From assembly GCA_029706075.1 (NCBI GenBank), contig JAINUG010000087.1, positions 3,528,929 to 3,592,928 on the forward strand: a stretch of DNA of 64,000 nt, given 5' to 3'. This DNA is from Aldrovandia affinis. Lineage: Eukaryota; Chordata; Actinopteri; Notacanthiformes; Halosauridae. The notes beneath the pieces were generated by a model that ran no database searches, was not told the origin of the DNA, and saw nothing but the letters and a program-made list of their open reading frames with translations. Below, one piece after another: positions 1 to 8,487 of this stretch. How positions within the stretch are numbered: the stretch's first letter is position 1; the number at the start of each line of letters is the position of its first letter. Made by a program: the position numbers and the translations under genes.

Positions 1-337
1 CTAAACACTACGTGACCATGCAGTATTTGAAGTTGTGTGTTGTGTGTGTGTATACATACAGTGATGCTTGAAAGTTTGTGAACCCTGCAGGGGTTCCCTA
101 TAAAATCTTTATCTAAACCTCAATTCTTAACAAAGATATCCCAAATAAAGGAAGGTGAGCAGTGTTGGGACAAACCTTCACGTGGTCTCTCGCAAACTTA
201 AGACTGGCAGATTGGTTCTTTTTAGACAGCAGAGGCTTCTTCCTGGCTACCCTTGCATGGCAGTTCTTCTTATTGTTGATGGATGACATCAGGTGTAGCT
301 GAGGGAGGCTTGTAGATCCCTGGATGTTATTCCTGGG

Positions 338-392
338 TTACATTTTACATTTTAAGCATTTAGCAGACGCTCTTATCCAGAGCGACTTATAA
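338..392 (-). mobile_element. 3' tail of an L2-tailed SINE, minus strand, nested in the Tc1 element
   Basis: The segment is the reverse complement of the tail seen in the complete SINE copies at 5622 and 11583 (gtaagtcgctctggataaga, then gcgtctgctaaatgcc). Only the tail is recognisable; the tRNA-like head is absent, as is usual for 5'-truncated insertions. Confidence 0.75.
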
Positions 393-1111
393 GATGTGCA
401 TTAATACATTAATAATGGTAGGAACAATCATAGTTAGCGCAAGAGATCAGTGCAGAAATACAGCCATAGACATCATTGCAGGCAGCGGTGTACCATACCT
501 GTAACACTGGGAAGGAAAAGGTTAGTCATTTTTATTTATTTAAACATTTATTATTTTTTTCTTGTGGCTCTTAGTGATATTTTAGAAGGACCCCCACTTC
601 TAGGCAGAGTCGCTGTTGTGTTAAACGCTCTCCATTTGTATATTATCTGTCTCTCAGTGGACTGATACCCAAGTCTTTTTGATATGATTTTTTGTCCTAC
701 TCCAGACTGATGAGCACTCACTACTCTCTTCCTGAGGGTAAGAAACCTGGTCAGTTCAGTGTTACCCATACAGGTGAATGCAAAACACACCATGCCAGGA
801 TCTAAGGAGACTGTATTTATAAGAGTGCCACCCAAACTCTTTCCTAAAGATCTGACCTTTGACTGGTTAACTTGGTACCCAATTATATACCCACCTGATT
901 CTACTTACCTAATTGATTTAACTAAGGCAACAGGAGGTTCACTTATTTTTGCACCTTCACTAATTCTTTTTTCCATATTTTTACTCCACTATATGCACAA
1001 TTTCCTCAAAAAGTATGAAATTGGTAAATATAGACGCTTTATTTCAGTTAAGAAAACACTGCTTCTGATTAAGTAAGGATTTTGTGGTAAAAAGTCTAGA
1101 TTTCTATGATT

Positions 1112-1338
1112 CAGGGATGTGATTTTTCCTGATTATTCAGGAAATGCTGATTTTCTGGTGCTAAATATCTCTGGCTATTTGGCTTTATTTGCTGAACATT
1201 CTCTCCTGCTATCAGCTGTCAAAGAGTGCAACATTTCTTAATGTGTATGCTTATGACTTACACATGTCCACAAGATATCTGTGGTCTGAAAATAAACATT
1301 TCCTGATTAACATTTCCAGGAAAAAAAATCACATCCCT
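1112..1338. repeat. Short foldback (MITE-like) element nested in the Tc1 element
   Basis: The left end cagggatgtgatttttcctg (1112-1131) is mirrored by a right end at 1317-1338 that differs by a three-base A-tract expansion. A second inverted pair (caggaaatg near 1138, catttcctg near 1305) lies just inside. No coding potential is seen. The size of about 230 bp and the near-complete inverted symmetry suggest a non-autonomous DNA element; the superfamily is not assigned. Confidence 0.5.
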
Positions 1339-1379
1339 AATGATTGCACCAGGGGTTCACAAACTTTCAAGCATCACTT

Positions 1380-2284
1380 TATTTGAATAATTTTATGTTT
1401 ATTTTTTGCTAGATTTTTTTCATATTTTGATTAATTTCAAGCTGATGAACAATGAAGACATTTTCTCAGTTTTCCTGTAAGATCAAGCTGATGAACCATT
1501 GCATTTGAATGGTCTGGCCATCTGGGTCTGGACAGGGGTGAAAATCTCTCAATCTTTCACAAGATCTTTCTGAAGGAGCGCCCACGCACCTTTTTATTGT
1601 TCCAACCAATTCCTGGGGATTTAATTTATAACTACCTATGATTCTCTTGGGATTCACTGGCAAACTTGATTTGGGACTTGAATTCATTGGCTCATGATTC
1701 ATTAGTTGGACTTGATATTCAAAGCTCCATGATTCACGACTCATGCTTTGGATCCATTATTCCTGACTGCAGATTTATGGCTCTGACTTGGGAAACGGCA
1801 GTTGGAGCAACACCAACATACACAAGGCCTAAAATGTAACTTGACATCCCCTCGTTTAGCCCAACAGTGCAATAAAGATATATCACTTCCTGTCGAGCAG
1901 GAAATTTGTGAGAACAGAACCAGCACTTTACAGTCATCCACCTATATAAATATCGTTTTTAGATGCTACCAAACAGAAATCCTGTTTGTATGAAGTTTGT
2001 CTTTTAAAATAAGTTATGAAAGAGGTACTCCGGCTCCACAGTAAAACTTTTATTAGCCACCCCGGCAGCATCTCATCTCCTGCCAAGCCGTTGTCATGTT
2101 AAGGCACATTGAGAGCTGAAATGTTGGCGTTTTGCAGTGCAAAGTTTTATCCTGGAGCCGAGAATCTTCCGTCCTTCTGGAATTTTCCCCTCGTTAGACC
2201 TAATTTCACAAAATGCCTCCCAACCTTGAAAATCCAGCTTTTGTTTCTACTAGTTATGTAAAATGTGTGTGAGTGTATATAGAA
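1380..2284. other. SLC30A9 intronic DNA without recognised gene
   Basis: No exon is seen here. Around 1438-1492 the phrase caagctgatgaaca, followed by a-rich agacatttt, resembles the end of the Tc1 element at about 55190-55225, so a small Tc1 remnant is likely. The rest (1500-2284) appears unique or too old to classify. Confidence 0.4.
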
Positions 2285-2545
2285 TAAGAACATAAGAATA
2301 CATAATGATGAGAACGGGCCGTTCGGCCCATCTAGGCTCATCATGTCCTAATCTAAAGAGTATCTAGTACTACATCTAGCCTGGACTTGAATAGCCCAAG
2401 CGTTTCTGCCTCTACTACCTGACCTGGCAAGCTGTTCCAGGCATTGACAACTCTGTGTAAAGAAAAACTTCCTAATATCTGTGCGGAATTTGCCTTTAAC
2501 TAATTTCCACCTGTGGCCTCTTGTTCTGCTGACCCCACTTATCTT
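2285..2545. repeat. Interspersed repeat with gggccgttcggcccatctag core
   Basis: The segment begins aagaacataagaatacataa, has a G/C palindrome in gggccgttcggccc, and ends in a smooth run resembling a consensus (cacctgtggcctcttgttct). From memory this sequence type is dispersed in several fish genomes, but its class is not known to me and only one copy is in this window. It ends about 150 bp before the first SLC30A9 exon. Confidence 0.45.
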
Positions 2546-2699
2546 AAAAAATATTTTAATATAAACGTATGTATATAAACGTGTGTGGGCGCGTGTGTAT
2601 ACAGCCTGTGTGTATCTATACGCGTGGGCGCACATCGTGCGTCGGTCCACAGTGTCTGCTGGCTGCTTGGTTCTCAGTGTCTTCTGGTCACTCTTACAG

Positions 2700-2771
2700 C
2701 TACACTACTGGTGGCGATCAATGAGATTAAGAAGAGTGCGCAGATCCAGGGGGTGTCCTTCTACGAGTACG
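2700..2771 (+). CDS. SLC30A9: SLC30A9 exon a (first in window)
   Basis: The acceptor is gtcactcttacag and the donor is ggtacgta. It enters in phase 1 (CT completes an Ala codon) and encodes TLLVAINEIKKSAQIQGV, then SFYEY. It leaves one G that joins TG of the next exon to make Val. Confidence 0.93.
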
Positions 2772-5700
2772 GTACGTACCGCCCTGCACCGTGTCCTCCT
2801 GCTCACAGGACAGCCGGACACTGGGGAGGTTCAGCTCCGCTCCTGACGCGGTTTTGTCCCACAGGTGCCCAGCGCTCCTTAAACCACTCTTCGAGAGAGT
2901 CGACTACACCCAGTGCAGCCGATCCGCAAACATCATCGATGCAGACAGTCTGGCCCGGTGACTAGCTCCTTTGCTGGGTTTCAGTTGGCAACACCTCAGC
3001 GCTGATGTTGTGTTCCTGCTCTCTGTGTGTTTCAGTGTTGCAGTCCCGAGACCCCAGCACTAATGTGGTCTTGCTGGAGGATGCTGCTGCTGTGCTGGGA
3101 GTCATCCTCGCTGCTAGCTGTATGGGCCTCACCTCTCTCACAGGTGGGCCAATTACCTCAAACTGCTTTTGAAAAAAATCTGATTTGGCCCAGGCACCTG
3201 GTGAGACCCACAGGGCCAATCACTGAATAGCATGCCCCAAGAAATGAACCTCCCCTTTTTCTTTGAATGGGAAAGGATGCATCCTCAAAATGAGAATTTT
3301 AAGCCACAAGTTGGCCAAGGTGAAGGATTGCAGTGTACAGTAAGTGCTTTTTAACTTTTCCATTGAATAGAAATCTCAACACGCCGGCCGGCTCTGGATA
3401 AATACCTGTGACTACCTGTGCTCAGCAGCAGAGGGCACTTTTGCCACTTCTCTTCACCAACACCTGTGCATGCAGGCACAGATATTCTGACCAGATGCTC
3501 ACCTCCTGCATTGCTTCCATCCTCTCTCCACCTAGGAGGTTCTGAGTTGATCGGCTCCTGTCTGCTTTTCCCTTCCAGCCATGTTTTACCTCTGATCACG
3601 GCCCTTTAAATATTCCGAGTGAGCCAGCGTATCAGAACGCGTTGAGCGACGGCAGAGACGGAACTTTAAACATTAAGCAGTTGAATTTATGATCAGCATA
3701 CAGAGTTTCTTCTGCAGTCTAGACTAGAGTGATGAATGATGAGTGTGTTTGTCAGGGGTGTCTGCCGTTTGGAGTGTGTGCTCGCGCGTGTCAATGTATA
3801 TACGCGGCAGGCAGCAGTGTGGTATAATGGTTGGGAACTGGGCTTGTAACATTAAGGTTGCAGGTTCAATCCCCAGGTGGGGCACTGCCATTGTACCCTT
3901 GAGCAAGGTACTTAATCTGAATTGTTTCAGTTAATAGCTTAAAATCCAGCTTCATAAATTCAAGGTTTTTTATTGTCAAAGATATATAAACTAACACGGT
4001 GAGTGAAATTCTTGGCGAAATGGATTAAAGAACTGTCTGCTGTAAGGCCTAAAATGTAAATGTAAAATGTAAATGTAATGTGAACCCCTCACTCTCTTTC
4101 TCAGGTAACCCGCACTTTGACAGCATGGGCTCTCTGGGTGTGGGCACCCTGCTGGGCGCGGTGTCGGCCTTCCTCATCTACACCAACACCGAGGCGCTGC
4201 TGGGCCGCTCCATCCAGGCCGAGCACGTGCAGAAGCTCACCGAGTTCCTGGAGAATGACCCTGCGGTCAGGTCAGTCCTCTGCCCACCTGACTCCAGATC
4301 AGTGTCCACCGTCCTCTGCCCCCATAAACACACATTCTGCCTGACTCCAGATCAGTATCCACCCGTCCTCTGCCCCCATAAACACACATTCTGCCTGACT
4401 CCAGATCAGTGTCCCCCCCTTTAAAGAAAACCATTTGGTGTTAGTAGTGTGTTCTTACCCGCTGTGTTTCTGTTCTTAAATTGCACTGCTGTGGTACTGC
4501 GCCCGGAAAAACGAGTGAAAGTGCAACTGTGGCTGGATGTGCCAGGCATCAATAAATATGCCTGTTAGATTATTTGTCCTTGCTGGTTGGATCCAACCAA
4601 AATATTTTCCCATGGTTTTACTATGTAAAACCATTATTCAGCAATTTCCATAAACGCTCCTACTCATATATGTGTTATAAAAGTATGAGTGTTGGGTTGT
4701 TTATCAGAGAAATAACCCAGGTGCACATTAATTTTTCCAAAGGAAGCAGCCACATTGCTCATTTCCTTTTTGAAATGATTTGCATCTTGAAGAATTGCTT
4801 TTAAAGGCTCCAACAAGTAGAAGTGTTCTGCTTTGTCCCCCCTAATCTGTGCTTCAGTCTCGAGTGTACAGGGCTTCCTCATCTTTCCATATCACTGCTG
4901 TGCCAGAGCGTACCCTTCTGAACAACATTTGAATGGCTCTCTTTTATTGGCCAGTGACGAGCTCCCGCTTTTATGTCATTTCTTTGTCGTCGTTGTCCCC
5001 CTCCCCCTCCCCCTCTCCCTCTCCCGTCTCCAGGGCAATCCATGACGTGAAAGCCACGGACATAGGCTTGAGTAAAGTGCGCTTCAAGGCGGAGGTGGAC
5101 TTCGACGGGAGGGTGGTGACGCGGTCCTACCTGGAGAAGCAGGACATTGAGCAGATACTCACTGTACGTACAGGCGGGAAAGGCCAGGGCGTCTGCTTGC
5201 ATGAAAATGCTATTTTTGAATAGACTGAAGGTTAATTTAATTGAATTATTTTAAAAATGTATTTCTGGTGTTTTCCCCCAATTTGGTGCCAAATTGTACC
5301 CTCTATTTCTTCAATTCGCCCTCCCCCACGAGCCCGCCGCCCGTCACTACGGGGCAAGCCGATACTCCGAGGCAGAACTTGCCCACCTGTCTTTACAGGG
5401 ACGCCCTGCGTGCTTCTTGATCCCCAGCCGCAATGGGAAACCTGTACTCTGGGCGAGTGCTTTAGCACCACCTGAGGCCAATTTAATTAAATTCTTATTA
5501 ACTTAATAAGGAGACAACTTTTTTGTTTTGCAGTCACATAAAACACGGTGTTCGAAGCATGAACAGAAAGGGTTTCACCTCAAATGTAAAGTGAAGTCCC
5601 CAGGTGTGATGTGAGGTGTAAGGGGCGGCAGTGTAGTGTAATGGTTAGGGAACTGGGCTTGTAACTCAGAGGTTGCAGGTTCGATCCCAGGTGGGGCACT

Positions 5701-8487
5701 GCCGTTGTACCCTTGAGCAAGGTACTTCAGTAAAAATATCCAGCTGTATAAATGGATATAAAGAAATGTAAACTGTAAGTCGCTCTGGATAAGAGAGTCT
5801 GCTAAATGCCTAAAATGTAATTGTAATGTTCCACCCCTCTGCAGGACATCCAGCAGGTGAAGACACTGGAGGAGCTGGAGAACTTCATGCTGAAGCACGG
5901 GGAGAACATCATCGACACACTCGGCGCAGAGGTCGACCGGCTGGAGAGGGAACTCAAGGTGGAGGGTCGCCGTCCTCATGCACTCAGCCGCACCCACTCT
6001 CCTCCTCCTCCCTCCCTCAATCTGACTGTGTTTACATTGCGCATTAATGTTCCGTATTAACACAAACATTCAAGTATTGCAACAGGAGACAGGAGTCATG
6101 TGAATAAAAAAAAAAAGAGAGAAGAAACCGTTCACAGTTTCAAGACTGCAGTAAAAACTCTATTAAAGCAAGTACTGGGTACACTGCAAGTAGCACAGCA
6201 GCAGACCGATGCGGTGCCAGAAGCGACACGTTTCACCCCAAACCCTTAATCAGGCTGTACGTTTACCTGACCTGTGGAGCTTTATAACATAGTGTGTCGG
6301 GAGCGAGTCATGTAAATACCATGTCCTGATGGCTATAACCTGAATAAGCTCATATCCCGGTTATGAGTAACCAGCCATGTGGAATATTCCTCTATCAAAA
6401 GGAATATTGATTTAACCTTATTCAGAATATAGCTCCAGCCCCGAAATGAACTTGCATCTGTATGTTTTACTCCGTAAGGAATCTTGGGTCATAATTCACT
6501 CGCTAGCCTGCTGTCAAGGTGACCCCAGAAGGCATGCATTTTTGCATTTTCAGGTCTCTCGCTGATAAAAACATGAATATTATGGGGTTACTGGAAAAGT
6601 CATTGAGGATATTGTTTGCAAAAAGCTGTTAAGCTACTAAGTGCAAATGTAGCACATAAATGAGCATCTCTCCAGAATAATGCAGTAATGGGAAAGCCCA
6701 TGCTTGTCCTAAAGGGTTTATTTGGGATAATCTGATTTTACCATGTAGGAATATCACAGGCCTTCATATTTAATGGTGCATGTAAACGGCTTATTCTGAA
6801 TATGACCATAACCAGGATAAGAAGCATGATCTAGAAAAACCGTGTGCATATAAACCCCTGAGCATTTATTCATTTACATTTAACCTTTATTTTATCAGGT
6901 AAGGTCAATTGAGAACCAACTCTCATTCACAATGACGACCTGGCCACGAGGCTTCCGCTCACCCGCTGAGAGAGCGAAAGGGCCGCTGGTAGAACAGACT
7001 CTTCAAAAACCTCACGCGTACACTCACACACACACACACACACACACAAGCACACACACTCGGACACCTTGTTCTTGAGTCAGAATGCGCCCGTGTAAGG
7101 CTGGTTCACGTTTGTCAGGGCCATTCCTGCCATGCACTGCGCAGGTGTGCACGCCTGGAGGAAATGGATCAGTTCCACCGGTTACGGGTTTCGCTCGCTG
7201 CAGGAAGCCCGGAGAAGGGCCCCTGTCTGTCCAGCGCCGACCCTGTGGTGATGTAAGACCGCCGTGATTAGGAGAGGCGTGAAAGAGGTCTCGCCGGAAG
7301 GGAACTGGAGAACTGGGCCTCTGAAGGGTTTACTGACAGCACTTCAAATATAAGAGCTCTCACGCACAGAACTGTTGACCATTCATCTGAGCTGGCAGCA
7401 TCTGGCATTCCTGTACTTTATGTATTTATATATCCGAAAGATTGTTATTTCTGATTATGTACATATTTCATTGCAAATGTGTGTGATTCTGGTAAAGGAG
7501 GATTTCCTTAGCAATGCCTTTTAGTGTATTTTAAATGTTACCTGTGAAATGTAATACAACTGTATTTTTATTGCCACATGAATAGTTTGGTAACTATATT
7601 GTAGCTAATAACCTTTTACACATTAAATCTGAATGTGTAGGGAAATGTGTGTATGTGTATATATATATATATATAAAGTGAATTTAGTCATCAAAACCCT
7701 GCTTTGATGTGTAGCAAAATTGACAGCTTATCCGGTCAGACTGGCCGTTTCCCTCCCGTTCATGTTTATTCATCAACCTGCTCATCCATGTCTTTAAACC
7801 CTGGTATATAACAGTACATTTGTAACAAATACAAACAGTGGGGTTTACCTGGCTCTGGCAATATGTACAATGTTTTATAAAGTTACCAACTGGTTTCACT
7901 GATGGTAAAACCACACACTTTTTAAAATCGCACACAGCAATATTTCCATTAGCAACTCATTAGGAACAGACTTACAAAGTGGTTTTCTTGTAAAGTGGTT
8001 TCTGCTTGGCAATGAATGGCACTGACTTCAATGGAAGTGAATGGAGGAGGGTGACATTTTGCTAATACCATTATTTGCTAATCGATGTAGAAGGTCAGAT
8101 GCTTTTACAAATGAATGTTCTTGTAACTAATTTGTTGCAAACGGTCTTAATGTTTAATTGGTTGATTTGACACCTTTGTCAACCTTATGAAAAAGGACTT
8201 TATATTGGACCAGTGCAATGTAGAAAGTAAGATCTGTGACATACCCAAGATTTGGGGATGTAGCCATCCACTCATCTGTTGTAATGCCTGTCATGTGACA
8301 CATTTAGACCAATCATTCCTGATCTCCCCCCCCCTCTCCATAGAAACGTAATCCGGAGGTGCGGCACGTGGACCTGGAGATTCCTGTAACGCCGCCGGGG
8401 TCCTGTGTGGAGCCACCAGAACGAGGAGGAGCCAAGGCCAGAACACTCCTGGATCTTCACTACCTTCTCCAAATAAGCTCATCTTAA
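2700..8487 (+). CDS. SLC30A9: SLC30A9 (ZnT9), C-terminal part, six exons; 5' exons lie before the window
   Basis: The spliced exons read a continuous protein of about 243 residues that matches vertebrate ZnT9. It starts within ATLLVAINEIKKSAQ and runs through LLEDAAAVLGVI, GSLGVGTLLGAVSAFLIYTN, FKAEVDFDGRVVTRSYLEKQ and EVRHVDLEI. SLC30A9 is a cation-diffusion-facilitator protein; family knowledge places it in the mitochondrial inner membrane as a zinc exporter. Two membrane segments are visible, around VVLLEDAAAVLG and LGVGTLLGAVSAFLIY, followed by the cytosolic-type C-terminal domain. All introns are GT-AG with compatible phases. The usual C-terminus (EIL and stop) is missing: one extra C gives EIPVTPPG and a 34-codon extension. 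The gene converges with BEND4, as in mammals. Confidence 0.96.
2865..2957 (+). other. Candidate cassette exon in SLC30A9 (93 nt, phase-neutral)
   Basis: The block is preceded by gttttgtcccacag and followed by gtgact. It is 93 nt long (31 codons), enters and leaves in the same phase as the flanking junction, and has no stop in that phase; the encoded stretch is Ser/Thr-rich (begins GAQRSLNHSSRE). A second frame is also open almost to its end (CPALLKPLFERVDYTQ...). In known ZnT9 proteins the flanking residues YEY and VLQSRDP are contiguous, so this would be extra. It may be chance; no homologue was recognised. Confidence 0.2.
3036..3143 (+). CDS. SLC30A9: SLC30A9 exon b
   Basis: The acceptor is ctctgtgtgtttcag and the donor is caggtggg. 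It encodes LQSRDPSTNVVLLEDAAAVL, then a membrane stretch GVILAASCMGLTSLT. The acidic pair ED sits where most zinc transporters of the family have a metal-binding membrane helix. It ends in phase 1. Confidence 0.95.
3144..3803. other. SLC30A9 intron, no recognised repeat or gene
   Basis: Splice signals bound the segment. I see no exon or clear repeat before the SINE that follows; short ORFs here have no recognisable family. Confidence 0.4.
3804..4080 (+). mobile_element. tRNA-derived SINE with L2-like tail (family A), diverged or interrupted copy
   Basis: The head (gcagtgtggtataatggttg, then ggttgcaggttcaatccccagg and gtacccttgagcaaggtact) matches the family A copies at 5622 and 11583, with tRNA-like A and B boxes. 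From about 3935 to 4042 the sequence departs from the family, and only the end (aggcctaaaatgtaaatgta) returns, so the middle has been replaced or strongly mutated. Confidence 0.7.
4105..4270 (+). CDS. SLC30A9: SLC30A9 exon c
   Basis: The acceptor is cactctctttctcag and the donor is caggtcagtc. It encodes NPHFDSMGSLGVGTLLGAVS, then AFLIYTNTEALLGRSIQAEH and VQKLTEFLENDPAV, the second membrane segment and the start of the C-terminal domain. It leaves AG, which joins G to make Arg. Confidence 0.96.
4275..4419 (+). repeat. Small tandem repeat, about 54-bp unit, 2.7 copies, at a splice donor
   Basis: Units start with gtcctctgccc and contain cctgactccagatcagt. The second and third are nearly identical (54 bp each); the first lacks 18 bp (ataaacacacattctg region). 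The array begins four bases inside the intron after SLC30A9 exon c. Confidence 0.85.
4421..5033. other. SLC30A9 intron, unique sequence ending in a strong pyrimidine tract
   Basis: No repeat was recognised. The last 35 bases before the acceptor are almost entirely C and T (ccccctccccctccccctct), a strong polypyrimidine tract. Confidence 0.5.
5034..5163 (+). CDS. SLC30A9: SLC30A9 exon d
   Basis: It follows a C/T-rich tract ending in ctccag and uses the donor gtacgtac. It encodes AIHDVKATDIGLSKVRFKAE, then VDFDGRVVTRSYLEKQDIEQ and ILT. This is the most conserved part of the ZnT9 C-terminal domain. It ends on a codon boundary. Confidence 0.96.
5270..5465 (-). mobile_element. SINE family D, minus strand, truncated
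   Basis: Its reverse complement matches the 3' two-thirds of the family D copies at 51098, 51821 and 53382: gagggcaaa, then atagagggta and aattggc, with the gaggcaagct/gagacgag block. The tRNA-like head is absent. Confidence 0.65.
5622..5829 (+). mobile_element. Complete tRNA-derived SINE, family A
   Basis: The copy starts ggcggcagtgtagtgtaatg and has an A-box-like tgtaatggttagggaactgg and a B-box-like ggttcgatccc. It continues with the family body (cagctgtataaatggata) and the tail gtaagtcgctctggataaga, ending in tgtaattgtaatg. The tail resembles the 3' end of L2-type LINEs, the likely source of its mobility. It ends only 15 bases before the next SLC30A9 exon, so it supplies the branch-point region of that intron. 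Confidence 0.88.
5845..5958 (+). CDS. SLC30A9: SLC30A9 exon e
   Basis: The acceptor is ccacccctctgcag. It encodes DIQQVKTLEELENFMLKHGE, then NIIDTLGAEVDRLERELK. The donor gtggag is weaker than the others but lies exactly at the conserved junction, and 114 nt keeps the frame. Confidence 0.94.
5959..8343. other. Last intron of SLC30A9, 2.4 kb
   Basis: No gene was seen. Around 6290-6850 there are mirrored phrases (cataacctgaataagctcat near 6340; gaatatgaccataaccagga near 6800), suggesting an old foldback element. At about 6885-6960 tttattttatcaggtaaggt followed by caattgagaacc resembles a dispersed fish repeat. The remainder is unclassified AT-rich DNA. Confidence 0.4.
7021..7050. repeat. (CA)n microsatellite
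   Basis: About 14 near-perfect CA units lie in the last SLC30A9 intron. Confidence 0.9.
8344..8487 (+). CDS. SLC30A9: SLC30A9 last exon, with altered C-terminus
   Basis: The acceptor is cccccctctccatag. It reads KRNPEVRHVDLEI, the exact end of ZnT9, but then CCT GTA ACG instead of CTG TAA. The reading continues 34 codons (PVTPPGSCVEPPERGGAKAR and on) to TAA at 8485-8487. Deleting one C of the CC at 8383-8384 restores Leu and a stop. The extension looks like 3' UTR read by accident, so a single-base error or a true lineage change are both possible. Confidence 0.9.
   Translation, partial: KRNPEVRHVDLEIPVTPPGSCVEPPERGGAKARTLLDLHYLLQISSS

Larger units (their letters stand above)
59..1379 (-). 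mobile_element. Decayed Tc1/mariner-type DNA transposon with perfect 25-bp terminal inverted repeats
   Basis: The sequence at 61-85 (gtgatgcttgaaagtttgtg...) is repeated exactly as its reverse complement at 1353-1377, giving terminal inverted repeats 25 of 25 identical. Between them the minus strand carries transposase pieces in the expected order. At 835-551 it reads an N-terminal helix-turn-helix segment (RKRVVSAHQSGVG, then RQIIYKWRAFNTTATLPRSG, then PSKISLRATRK), which is typical of Tc1 transposases. Between about 340 and 161 there are C-terminal-half remnants with stops. The catalytic acidic residues are not in an intact frame, so it is dead. Two younger insertions sit inside it, a SINE tail and a foldback element. 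It lies in an intron of SLC30A9. Confidence 0.8.

Noticed and set aside
551..835. 94-codon minus-strand ORF as a possible small DNA-binding gene
   Set aside because: It is the helix-turn-helix end of a decayed Tc1 transposase.
5640..5695. tRNA gene candidate (A and B boxes)
   Set aside because: It is the head of a SINE; no cloverleaf and the body continues as in other copies. The same holds for 11590, 19980, 22790, 51120, 51850 and 53410.
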